Shown here: positions 12,014 to 24,042 of the stretch, in pieces
Numbering within the stretch: the stretch's first letter is position 1
Layout of the letters: each line of letters begins with the position of its first letter
From: Heterostelium album PN500
Taxonomy: Eukaryota > Evosea > Eumycetozoa > Acytosteliales > Acytosteliaceae
DNA length: 64,000 bases
Assembly: GCF_000004825.1 (NCBI RefSeq)
Contig: NW_008805071.1
Span: forward strand, 682,001 to 746,000
Direction of reading: 5' to 3'
Position numbers and translations under genes: made by a program
The notes under the pieces: model-generated
What the model was told of the DNA's origin: nothing
What the model saw: the letters and a program-made list of their open reading frames with translations, nothing else
The model's database searches: none

Positions 12014-15000
12014 TTAATGGAATGAATAGATGTTTGAGAGTTGACCACCAACCATGATTTCTATGGTGATCGGATCCTCATTGTCAATGTTACCGATTTC
12101 ACACTCGGCGAGCTTACTGTTTCGGAATGTTGTGCATATTACATTGCGATCATTATAAACCAATTTGATAAAAGAGTCTGATGGGTTATACGATACACCG
12201 AGATCAACAGGAACAAAATTCGATCCAAAGATCTGGATGATCGAATCTTTGTATTTAACAGATGTAATCTGTGGTTTAAAGTAGGAGATTGTGTAGTTTT
12301 CTAAGATTTCAGGTTGATAGGATAGCGCAACAACTGACAATGATAGATTCTTTCCGATTCCAGGTGGGATAAAGCATTCTATGAATTCATTGAATGAACT
12401 ACATGGTATGACAATCGAGTTTATATGAATTTCGATTCCATCATCATAGAATAATCCGAATCCAGATCCATTAATTCCAATTAATCCTCCTGTAGTTTTG
12501 AAATTTGAGATTAATAGATTATCTGAACTGGCTGGATTAAAATGGAATTCGGATATCGTTGATTGATCACCTGATTGAACGATCAATGATTGATTAGATG
12601 ATTCAAATTCTAATTGGAATTCGATTCTACCATTTGTATAATTGTTGATTTGAACTTGATTATCACCAATATAAACAAGTGGTGGGAGGTCTGAATCTTC
12701 TTCATTTCCAAAACCATTACCAAATATTAAGATCTTATCATTTGGATCTCCAAATGGTGGAAGGAATCCCATAATCTTTGGACCATCGAAATTGAATGAT
12801 TGTTGCTGGACTGTATCGATATTAAAAATCGATCTTTGATCATCGACAAAGACTGTAATCGATCGATAGTCTCCAATAGCAGATGGTGTCAAGCATACAA
12901 TTGATTCAGAATCAACACTGATAATCGGTTGACAAAACAGAGTTTCATCGATTAAAACTTGTAAATTCATTGCATCCATTCCAAAGTTTGAACCAGAAAT
13001 CGTTAAATTATCATTTCCATGACAATTTAAAATCTTTGGTTGGATTCCTGTGATTATTGGTGGTTGATAAGAGAATATAAATTTCGATCTTTGAATGTTG
13101 AAGATTGTTTGTTGTGTTGATATGATAATTTCATGATTACTTCCAACTCCATTTGGTACTTGACAAACTAATTGTTGTGTTGATAGCAATTCATTGTTAT
13201 GACAGGGCTTCTCTCCAATCGAAACAATCATTGAAGAATTGAATCTAATTCCATTGATAGTTATTTTATATCCACCATTGGTCGGACCTGTTAATTGATT
13301 TACTGATGTGATGATTGGACCAACACCTGAACAAATCGAATCAAATCTATTTGATTGATAATCTTGTTGATTAATCATTTGGATATCACATAATTGAGAA
13401 TTGATTGTTGAAATTATCATTCCATCAAAATCATTTGTAATATATCCAATGTAATCGACTGGTTTTGGATGATAGAAAACTTCGAAATCTCCAAAACTGG
13501 TTTTACTGGTTGTCTTCAAAAGACTTTCTAGAATAAAAGTGATTGAAACAATTGAAAGTGGTGATGAAAGAGTAATTCTTGTTCCAGTTGTTCCAACTGA
13601 TTGTAATTGAAGTTTAATATTGTTTCCAGGTTGATAATAATTCAATTCTTCAATGAATTTAATTGGTTGATTATGATATTGGTGGAAAGGATCTACGATG
13701 AGAGTTTGAATTGCTTGACTTTGACCATTGATTGAAATCCATTTATCAAATGATAATTCAAGTTTCATTGTTTGATAAATACTTAAAGAAGTAATATCAC
13801 TTGAATTCAATAGATTTGTGGAAATCAATTGTTGGACACCACTCTTGCTTTCTGATTCATCCTTTGATATTGAGCTTATTGAATTTTGATTATTCGATGA
13901 TAACAACGAATTTGATCGATCGAATGATTTCAATTTCATCAGATTCAAAAGACCAAGCTCAGTATCATCAATCATCCTTGTTTCTAATCTATTCTTTTCG
14001 AGACAGATCTTGAAATTATAGATTGTTCTATATTGACTTGGAATGATCCAATATAATGATGATAATGAATCGATTGATTGAGATTTCATTTTTGTCATCT
14101 TTATCATTGCATTTAGTAACACTGACGGTGGAATAATATCATTTGAAGTTCTTCCAGAATTGGCATAATTGTTGTCTTGACACATCATAGCCCAAGCTGC
14201 TCTTGCGTTTGTCTTAAATACAGAATCATCCATATCTACATCACTTTTTGATTTAATATTAAAAATTAGTTTGATATTAAGATTGTTTTAAAAGAAAATA
14301 TAAGTACCCTTTATTACTAATGTCTGAAAATCCAGGAACAACAGTAAAACATGAATTAATTAAAGATGTATCTGACTTTCTAAAATTCTAAATTAATAAA
14401 TAAATAAATTAGTCTTAAAATTGGAATTTTTCATAATAATTAATTAATATTTACATTGAATAATTTCTTTGAAATTGCAAAGATTACACCATTAGCCCAA
14501 TTTGGTTCATTGGTTCCAATTGAAAATGAAATTTGATTTTGAACATTTGCTTGATAATAGATATAATGAAGTGTCATAAAATATGCGATTTCTTCTTCGT
14601 AACAACTTTGGAGTTCGCTTCTGTATATGGTTGGTGGATTGAAGTGGTTGGAGAGTGATGGAGCGAAAACAAATTGATAGAAATTTCTTTTTGGATTCTC
14701 AAACATTGTCATGAATTTTGAAGTGAAACGTATCAATCTGAAATCATCATTATTTTCAAGCACGAATTTTTTGTTCTCGAGAGGTAAAGAATATTGAAGA
14801 TCCCAAGTTTTTTGATCATTTACCAAGGGTGGATATGATACTTGTGTTTGGGGTTTCGTAATGGGTGTAACTCGAGCATTCTCTTTTGAACATTGAATGA
14901 GATCATCTCTAAAATCACAAATTGATCCAACTTTTTCATCGAAAGCAATGTAATGAACTGAATAGATATCATTTGCAACATAGTCTTTGATATCTTGTTG

Positions 15001-18000
15001 TTTTTGTTCTGGAAACGTATTAGGTTGAACTGAACTAATTGATTGCTCCTCTTTTGGTGCAACATTTTCCTTACTTGTTCTTAGAACTTGGAGTTCAAGA
15101 ATAATATCACAATACCCCTTTGGAGGTATCTTATCGAGATAAAGATTCTGCTTTGGATATTTCGAAAAGTATTGATCATTGATATAATCTTTAATTTCCA
15201 AACTGATCAAAGGATGTTGGTCCACTCTAAAAAATAGAACTGGTTGCTGCATTGTAAAGAATAAACCGATAGAGTCCTTTCTAAATATTTTGATATCGTT
15301 AATATTTAATTCTTATCTTATTCTATAAAAGGATTTACATACGATGTCATCAATGTAATTCGTTCTCCTTCACCTAATAAATTATATGTATCATATTTTC
15401 GAACCATTCTATTGAATTGATAAACAAGAGTAGGATGATAGAAACAAATGATACCACCTGCTCTTTGACCTTGTCCATTATGACGATTGCTATCACCAAC
15501 ACAGAAATAGTTGTCCTCTATTTAATATAATTAATTAAAATTTTATAATGTTTAACTATAATTCTATTAAGTAATATATACCATTATCATTTTGCACCTC
15601 AGTTGAATATGTTGGATAAACTGGAAATCCTAATTTTGAATGTTCATAAAAAGCTGAGGCAAATCTATTAGTGATATATTTTCCATATTTTGACTTTGGT
15701 GAAAGATATTGAGGAAGTTCCAAATGTGCAACATTGATAACTTGTTCAGTTGGTCTCATTTGCATAATTTTATATTGATCGTCTTTCGTAAACACATTGG
15801 AACAAGACATTTGAACAAACATCTTCTTTTTGAAATGATCTGCTACTACCATCCATAAGTCAACTCCATCGTGATATACATTATTAAACTTCTCAAGTCC
15901 GGTCCGTTTCTTCAAGATATACTTTGATCTGGTTGGGTTTTCGAATAGACCATCTTCTCGATAGTAATTATTTCCAATTTTCATAAAATATTTCATTTTC
16001 AAATCGTTTCCAATTGTTGTGAATTCTGAATTCCAATAGCAGATATTGTCAAGATTGTCGTTTCCATTTCTAATATTTTTCTCACAAGCATCCCTATAAA
16101 TTTTCGACCATGATGAATCTTTTTTGATCAAATTATACATATATTTATAATTCTCCATTCGAGGTGATTTGACTATATCCTTAAACACATTTGAAGAAAA
16201 AACCTTTACAGAGTTCTTTACCATATACTCTGCAACTTGCTCCATATTATCAGTGTTGTAACAAAAGAAATGTTGACTGAAAACATTCTTTCCAAGAAAC
16301 TTAATACCTTCATATGGTGTGTTAAATTTCATACCATCACCTTTATCTTCGTATGATGGAAATATTGGATTTGAATGTTGAATATGAATTCCAAAGACTT
16401 GACCATCAACCTCATCCCAAAGTGAAATTCCTTTACTATGACCGTATCTGTCGTCTATAGTACCATCATTTGCTTTTTTCTCTATTCTTCCTCCCCAATC
16501 ATCTCTACCTCCAATTTGATCATTGTAATAGATATGATAGGTTGCAGGTTGCATAACAGTTGATTCCAATGGACTGAGTGGCATTTGGTCGAAAGGTTTG
16601 AGATGTTGAAGATTGTCAAATAGTTTCAATTGATCCATTGTTGAGTCAATATATAAATAGGATTCGGTTTCACTTTTGGCAATTTTATAGATAAACCACC
16701 AATCAACAACTTCATTGGTCACACCATAAGTTGGCCGTTGTCCAAGACATGAAACCAAGTCAGACTTGTACTCTATATTGGCATCAGATTTGATACCATC
16801 CACTATAACGAAAACATTGAATATTCCAACGTTTTTCAATTCTGGAAGAATACATGAGATTGTATTTCCATTATCCAGAATCTGAACGGAATGACATTCA
16901 ACATCACCAACAATGACTTGGACTTGGTTTGGATCATTTGAAAATTCACTACCATATATCATTATTGTTTGTTGAATTCGATTTAAACCTCTGTTCGGTT
17001 TTATTTTTGAAACGACCGGACCTTGGATTTTGATGAAATACTCTTGATATTCATGATCTATAGAGAAACTGTCGGTGACGAATAAAGTAACTGGATATGA
17101 TCCAATGAAAAAATATGGAATATCACAAAGAATACGATCTTCGGAAAAAATAGAACATGTTGACATATCTAAAAGATATTCTGTTCCTATTTGAATCGAT
17201 GTTATAAAATCCAAGTGCAGACCTGAAATTGCAAAGTTTTCATCATCTTGCTCGAATAAAGTGAAAGTTGGTTCATAATATGTGAATTGAAGAATAGTTA
17301 AAAATTCATGGTAAGAATGAAAAAGAATCGATATTTCGACGGTTGCAGGACCATCTAATTTTGGTGGAACCAAAAATGAGAATTTCTTTTTATCGATAAT
17401 TCTGATTGATTTTGAATCGACTTTAGTATCTTTAATCCTGATGGTCATATGATCATTTGAAAAAAGATCAAATGGCAGATTACTGTATTCTACTTCGATT
17501 TCGGTTTCAGAGTAAACATATCCAACCGTTGGAGTCATTGTGATGATGGGATCTACCACTGAGAAAATCATTGGTGGGGATAGAATTGAACCGTCAAGAC
17601 TGGAATATAATTCTATAGTATGATCTCCTATTGGTAAGCCTAATTTTTCAATATTCAATTCAATCTTTAAAAGATTGTAAGATACTAATTTCGAATCTAT
17701 ATGTTGTCCATTTAATAAAACATCGGTGAAATCTGGTAAATGTTCTGTTTGAATATTTAAATACCAAACACCGTCTCTATAGATCTCTTTGGGTTGAATA
17801 TCTATAATAGTTGGCTTTCCAATAAAAGTAAAAATCTTATCATCAAAGGAAATTTGATTTCCACCAATATTTAGTTCCAAAGGATATGAACCAATGATAT
17901 TGGTACCAGTTGTATCGAAAATACAAATTAATTGGGTATCACTTCTTTGTGTAGCTTGACAACCAACATTTCCAAATGAAGCAAAATCCGATTCACCAAG

Positions 18001-19086
18001 ATATCTTCCATTTATCGAAATCTGAAACTTGGTATTACTGTAAGCTATCAATGGATAAATGCTTGAAACGATAGGTCCTGAAAAAAAAAAAGATTATTAA
18101 AATTTTGAGATTCTTTGAATTCCTGACAAATAGTACATACGATAAATAACAAAGCTAAGAATTCCTTTAACAGATTGACCATCAATAACAGCAATGATTG
18201 GTAAATCCAATTCATTTTGACCATCTGGAATTGGATCGGTATGTGTGAATTGACAGATTACCCAATTTGGTGTAATCTTTTGTACTGGGCATATCTGACC
18301 ACCAATTATGATAATAAAGTTATTACGATCATCAACAAACGATTTTCCAAAAATAGTTATTTGATTGCTATTTGATATACTTCTTGATGGTCTAACTCTG
18401 AATAATGAAGGCACTTCATAACTGAAATACAAAGCTTGTACACCTTGCGACAGTCCTTCAGGATATATGAAAACATTGAAAACTTTGTTTTTGTCTTCTC
18501 GGTAGTTTGGAATGTAACATTGGATCTCCGTGCGAGAAGCACTTATCACTTTCAGGGGGAAACGCTCGTCAACATCAACAAAGTTTACATTAATTTCATC
18601 ATCATCTTCCAACAACAGATTCTTACCTGTTATCGTAAGGATCTTAGTTTCGAAACCTCTTGGGTAATAGAATTCTGGTGTAATACTATCAACAATTGGT
18701 GCTATTTTTAAATTAATAAATGTTTATTTTAATTCTTTAATAAATTTATTTTAAAACTTACATATGAAATTAAAAATAAAACCACTAAAAATAATATTTC
18801 CATCCTGTCGAAGACTAATACTATAGCTATCTTTACCTTTTGGATTCCAAAGAAAAAAGACAAACTTAAAAGTTACGCCATCATCGAGCAAATCTGATTT
18901 CAACAGAGATTGTTTTGTAGAACCAAGGTATAGTTCGGGTCTCCTCATGTCTTCAAGGCTGAAACCAGTTCCGTAGATGGTGAAATAAGTTTTACCGTAT
19001 TTATAACCAACTAGTGGACTATGATCAGTGATTAATTGCGACTCCACGACAACACCCATTAGAATGAGTAGAATGAAAACATTCAC
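12014..19086 (-). CDS. Giant secreted TIG (IPT)-repeat protein with an internal DNase II domain
   Basis: Seven exons (19086-18762, 18701-18141, 18077-15582, 15517-15343, 15280-14455, 14387-14308, 14243-12014) keep one frame for about 2,230 residues. The N-terminus has a hydrophobic signal-like segment (NVFILLILMGVVV). Residues ~20-735 hold several TIG/IPT Ig-like domains (pattern P-x-I-x-x-I-x-P...GG/G-x-x-I-x-G-x-x-F). Residues ~738-1185 match DNase II: CLGQ, VDWWFIYK, YNDQ, GHSKG near 842, IHIQHSNPIFP near 857, EHSKLGF near 1109 and CVGDSNRH. The His residues expected for catalysis are present. About 470 unassigned residues follow, then more TIG domains to the end. No C-terminal membrane segment or GPI signal is seen, so secretion is likely. 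There is no in-frame ATG before the hydrophobic start, so a short 5' exon is probably missing from this model. A role in digesting bacterial or extracellular DNA is inference. Confidence 0.8.
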
Positions 19087-19105
19087 CCACTTAATAGGTA
19101 TTATG

Positions 19106-19638
19106 ACCTTTGTAAAAATATAATAATTTGATAAGATTGTCTTTTTTTTGTTTATTATGACAAATACTCAAAGAAAGATTTTAAAAAATTAAAAAAATAT
19201 ATATTATTATTCTTGTTTTTGAAAAAAAAAACAAAAAAATGTTATAAAGCAGATATTTTGATTTCGAAAGTTTGCAAGATTCAGAGAAAAATAGATCTAA
19301 TTTTCAAGTATCCAAAAATTTTGTGCTCGTTCAAACGAGGAGATACAATAGTTGTAGCAATAATATTCATGGTAAATCTGGAATTGTTTTAATAAATATC
19401 AATAGATTTGATTTACTATATATCTATTTTCTCTCAAAACAACCATGAATGAAATTTCTTAAGAACGATAACTTTTAAAATACCTTACTTTTATCACAAG
19501 ATAACTCTGAATTCATTTTAAAAAATTCTCAGAAAAATGGCTCAATTTTTTTTTTAAAAAAAGATAATGATTTTTTTAAGTATTTGATTTCATTATCTGT
19601 ATTTTCATACACCAAGTTATTAATTGAGTGTTTTTTAA
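19106..19638. other. Divergent promoter region
   Basis: This A+T-rich spacer lies between the TIG/DNase II gene and the cyclophilin-phosphatase gene. It has long A- and T-runs (19142-19150, 19222-19230, 19547-19562). It probably also contains the missing first exon of the minus-strand gene, since that gene lacks an ATG where its open frame begins; I could not identify it with confidence. Confidence 0.45.
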
Positions 19639-19908
19639 ATGAATAATAATCTTAAAAGTAATAGTAATAATAAAGAAGATCAATTAATTAGTGAAGTTAA
19701 TGGTACCACCACTAATCAATATGTATTATTAGTAACAACAGTCGGAGGAATTGTAATTGAGTTATTCAATGATCAATCTCCAGGCATCGTCAATAGATTC
19801 TTAGAACAACTTAATCTTCATAGATACAACGACACTCTCATACATAGAATAATAAAAAGTCTATTCATTCAAACCGGTAGATTTAGTTTAAATAATAATA
19901 ATAATAAC

Positions 19909-19946
<38 letters not shown>

Positions 19947-21715
19947 AATAACAACTACTACTACTACAACTACAGTACCATCATTATTTACAAAAACCAA
20001 TACATTCATTGAAAATTCATCTTACTTCTTTAACGATGACCTCGATCAGGATGATATCGATGAACAATTGGAGATTACAGATGATAAAGAGAAGGCTGGT
20101 GGTGGTAGTGTTCATTTAGATCGTGAATTCAAGAAGCTACTTAAAGAGAGTAAATCAAGGTTTAATAAGAGAGGTCTTTTTGGTTTGGGAAGGTACAATC
20201 AGTTAATATTTTCGCTGGATTCTGCGGATGCTCTTGACAATAAGTTCTTGCTACTGGGAAGAGTACATCCATCTACGGAATCAGTTCTACACAAAATAGA
20301 GAATATGCCAACAAACGATGATAACTCACCGATTGAACCAATATTAATAACAGATGTACATCTTCTAAGTGAATTTAAAGAAGAAACCGTACAAAATGCA
20401 ATAACAACAACCACTTCGACAACAAAAAACAACAACAACAGCAATAACAATATTGATAATAACAACAATAATAATAGTAATAATAGTAATAATAGTAATA
20501 ATAGTAATAATAGTAATAATAGTAATAATAGTAATAATAGTAATAATAATAGTATTTCATCAACACCTAAATTAGAATTTGGTGAAACACCTTTGAAAAG
20601 AGCATATAATAGTACTTTTAATTTGAATGATGTTAATGTTAATAGTAGTAATAATAATAGTAATAATGTTACGAATCAACATTTCGATTCTACACCTGTC
20701 ATTAAGAGATTAAAGACAAAGATAATGACAGGCTTGATAAAGACACCATCTAGTTCGAGAGTACACGAAGATAGTCAACTGCCACTCATGACTTGCAATA
20801 TCGATAGTTTCAAACCAGTAGGTCTCAATCGTACGTTGTCAATGCCCTATATCAATGGCGGTACAAAGGTGAAACCAAAGTGGCCAACCAGACTGGTGAT
20901 CGTTAGACACGGTCAGTCGGAACAGAACGCACAGCTCGATCTACCGAATAAAGAGGATATCGATATTCTCTTGACATCGAGTGTCAGAGATGCCGACATA
21001 AAACTTACGGCGCTAGGACGATGGCAAAGTCAGCAGACAGGCCGCTATCTAGCGACGACCGCCAAATTCGACATTTGTTTCAGTTCACCTTATATCCGTG
21101 CGATCGACACCGCCGAGGAAATCATCAATCAACTGCCATACAAACTGAAGCGATACACCAGCAATTGGTTGCGCGAAAAGGAATTTGGCAATTTCCACGG
21201 CCTGACCGAAGAGGCTATCAAGCAGACGTTCCCGCGCGAATACCAGACGCGTATGCGTGAAGGTAAATACTGGTATAAGATGCCATCAGGTGAGAACTAT
21301 TGTGATGGTAAGTAGATAGATAGATAAGTAAATAGAAATCTTGTTATTTTATTCTAACAACAAATGATCGATCATCGAATTGTTATTTTCATTAGTTGAA
21401 GAAAGAGTACATTCTTTTTTGGAGAAACTATCTAGAGACTATGCCGGTAGGAATGTATTGGTGGTTACACATCAGGTTCCTTACAAACTATTTAGAAGTC
21501 TATTCCAACATCTCGATGAGAAAGGTGTGTTGGCGCTGGAGAATGTTCATAACTGTGGTATACAAGAGTATCTTTTAGATACCACCAAAGCAGCGGATGG
21601 TCGAATGAAGTTAAAACATTTCAATTTCAAATCATATGATTTAAAAGATTTACCAGATAATCTAAAAGAAAATAATAACAATAATAAACTCCAATCAAAA
21701 AAAGCATTAATATAA
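19639..21715 (+). CDS. Cyclophilin-like domain fused to a histidine phosphatase
   Basis: Two exons (19639-21307, 21396-21715) encode 662 residues. Residues ~28-80 and ~170-240 form a cyclophilin-type fold (TTVGGIVIELF, then LIHRIIKSLFIQTGRF, with the Arg and Gln of the peptidyl-prolyl isomerase site kept), split by a large Asn-rich insertion. Residues ~245-350 are low-complexity. Residues ~415-650 are a histidine phosphatase (phosphoglycerate-mutase-like) domain: RHG at 423-425 (nucleophile His424), SSPYIRAIDTAEEI, EFGNFHG, and VVTHQVPY carrying the second catalytic His. Both domains look intact at key residues, although the cyclophilin half lacks several canonical loops (compare the degenerate CWC27 type). 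The substrate is unknown. The Asn repeats at 19895-19943 and 20455-20550 are typical dictyostelid insertions. Confidence 0.75.
19892..19945 (+). repeat. (AAT)n poly-Asn tract in coding sequence
   Basis: This run of AAT/AAC codons encodes about 17 consecutive Asn inside a cyclophilin loop of the fusion protein. Confidence 0.9.
20461..20550 (+). repeat. Tandem AATAGTAAT nonamer repeat in coding sequence
   Basis: About eight copies of a 9-bp unit encode Asn-Ser-Asn. The copies are nearly identical at the DNA level, which points to recent expansion. They lie in the linker between the cyclophilin and phosphatase domains. Confidence 0.85.
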
Positions 21716-21888
21716 AATAAATATTTTATAACCATACATAACATCATTTGTAGTTGTAAAAGTTAAGTGGAAACAAACAATCCAAATATTCTTCATTCCA
21801 TTCCATTCCGGCTTCATTCCACTCCATTCCACCTTTTTTTTTTTTGTTTTTTTTTTTTTTCAAAAATTTAATATACAATGTAATAATA

Positions 21889-23046
21889 ATGGAACAACAA
21901 CAATTGTTTTATAGTATATTATCACTTTTGGTTTCAGTTTTGATAAGTTCATTCACAGTCTATCCTATAGAGTTATGGCGACTACGTAGACAGATCTACC
22001 CGATACTTAAACGATATCATTCGTACCTGTGGAGATTACAGTCGGCGACGGTCGTAGACAAACGTCGGCGTGTCGTAGAGGAATGCTTTATCGATGAGTT
22101 TGGTTGGTCGATATTCGCTCGGGGTTTCCTAGTGGAGCTGCTCTCTAATGTTGCATTGGTATCGGTGGTCTACATACTGCTCGGCACCGACTTTATCTTT
22201 AGTTCGATCGAGAGTCGCCAACGTTACGAATACAACGTTCAACTATCGCTATTCAACATCAAGCTCCTACTTGCCATAGTAATCATCGCCATCTCATCTA
22301 CCTACATAGATTTTCATTCACAACAACTAAAGATTGTATATCAATTAAATGAACAACAACAATATAATAATAAGAATTATTATCATCATAACAACGACAA
22401 CAACAACAATACTAGTAATATTATTAACAAGAAAGGTAATGATCATCTTAAACAATCGAATATAATATATCGTGTCAATCTCTATGAAAAATCAATTGAA
22501 GAGGTATATGGAACAGTGATACCGCCATCGTTGTATAGAAGCTATCCAGCACTTACGACACCGGTGTTGCAAAAGTATCTGCTGCAAGCACTGAGCAATG
22601 TTTGTTTCTACTTGTTGTATGCCAGTGTCTATTGTCTGTTGTTTAACTATCAGCAGCGCCAGTATACCAATCATGCGATGATCTACAGCAGCGGTAGTGT
22701 TTCCGATCGTAAGCAATTCCTAGTGTATATATTGCAGTATCTAGTTTATCGATCACCTCTGCTACCCGTTACACTGGCATCTACGGTAGCAGTGCTATTC
22801 ACACAACGATTGGTTCTCCTACAGACACAGATACAAGCATTCACATTTGCATTCAATCAACTACAGCTAACAATCATCGACAGAGTATCGAGTTTCGACG
22901 AGAACACACTCCTCTCATTCCCCAACAAACTGATCAAACTCTACCGAAAGAGTACCTACGAAGGTATGATAGGTAGACTACTCTACTTCCCACTGCGAAT
23001 AGTAATCATTTCTTTATGGTATGATTTCTTAATTTCATTATCATAA
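21889..23046 (+). CDS. Multi-pass membrane protein, possibly a divergent SLC25 carrier
   Basis: This is a single-exon gene of 385 codons. The chosen start is ATG 21889, because an ATG at 21878 is followed at once by TAA. About six hydrophobic helices are visible: residues ~7-26, ~65-85, ~115-135, ~225-245, ~285-310 and the C-terminal ~365-383. The phrase YPIELWRLRRQ after helix 1 looks like a mitochondrial-carrier signature (P-x-D/E-x-x-K/R). The helix ending in LLQTQIQAF and the final GRLLYFPLRIVIISLWYDFL also fit carrier helices 5-6. The canonical signature is not clearly seen three times, so a carrier fold is only suggested. A long Asn/His-rich loop (residues ~160-195) interrupts the middle. 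Transport substrate and membrane are unknown. Confidence 0.6.
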   Translation: MEQQQLFYSILSLLVSVLISSFTVYPIELWRLRRQIYPILKRYHSYLWRLQSATVVDKRRRVVEECFIDEFGWSIFARGFLVELLSNVALVSVVYILLGTDFIFSSIESRQRYEYNVQLSLFNIKLLLAIVIIAISSTYIDFHSQQLKIVYQLNEQQQYNNKNYYHHNNDNNNNTSNIINKKGNDHLKQSNIIYRVNLYEKSIEEVYGTVIPPSLYRSYPALTTPVLQKYLLQALSNVCFYLLYASVYCLLFNYQQRQYTNHAMIYSSGSVSDRKQFLVYILQYLVYRSPLLPVTLASTVAVLFTQRLVLLQTQIQAFTFAFNQLQLTIIDRVSSFDENTLLSFPNKLIKLYRKSTYEGMIGRLLYFPLRIVIISLWYDFLISLS

Positions 23047-23299
23047 TAATAATAATCATAATCAATCAATACAATCAATACAATAAAGATATTTATAAAC
23101 ATCATCGTCAACCAGCTTTGTCTTTGTGACAACTAATGATTACTCATAATTGTAAATAAAAATTTTATAAAAACTAAAAATGATGATCACCAGTGATTCC
23201 AGAATAAGATTTGTGGTTGTGTGTGATTGATTTTTCAGTATAAACAATTACAATTACTGACCACCTGACTTTGATCAGATAGATATCTGATAATATAAA

Positions 23300-23974
23300 A
23301 TGTTATCTTTATATAAGTCAAATATAAATATTAATGTATTACAAAAAGTGAGATCGACATGTAGTAGTAGTAGTAGTAATAATGCAATTAGTAGAGCATC
23401 TTTCACTACATTATCAACATCGACTGTAACATCATCATCGTCATTAGCATCTTCAATCAAATTTAAAGATCAATCAAAGAATAGATTACAATCATTTAGT
23501 AATATTAATAATAATAATAATACATTTTTAAATATAAATAATAATAGTAAGAATTCTTCAAATATAAATAGATTATTTAATAATAATATTATAAGTAATA
23601 GATATAACAATAATAAGAGATATTATTCAAGTAATCAACAAGAGAATGTTAATCAACAAGAGAAGAATAATCAAGAAAAAGTAAATGAAGAATCGAATAA
23701 TAATGAACAAACAGATAAAGAAGAAATAGGTAGAAAAAGAGTTGGTAGATGGTTATTGTTTTCAGCTGCATTGACAGGTGCAATGGTTGTCGTTGGTGGT
23801 ATCACAAGACTCACTGAATCCGGTCTATCAATGGTCGAGTGGAAACCAATCGTTGGTGCAATTCCACCTTTATCTCAAGAGGAATGGGAAGAAGAATTCA
23901 ATAGATATAAACAATATCCTGAATATCAAAAGTAAGTCGAAACTAATAATCTTTATTCTAACAACAACAACCAG

Positions 23975-24042
<68 letters not shown>

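Noticed and set aside
20375-20566. Poly-Tyr minus-strand frame
   Set aside because: It is the antisense shadow of the Asn-Ser repeat in the cyclophilin-phosphatase gene.
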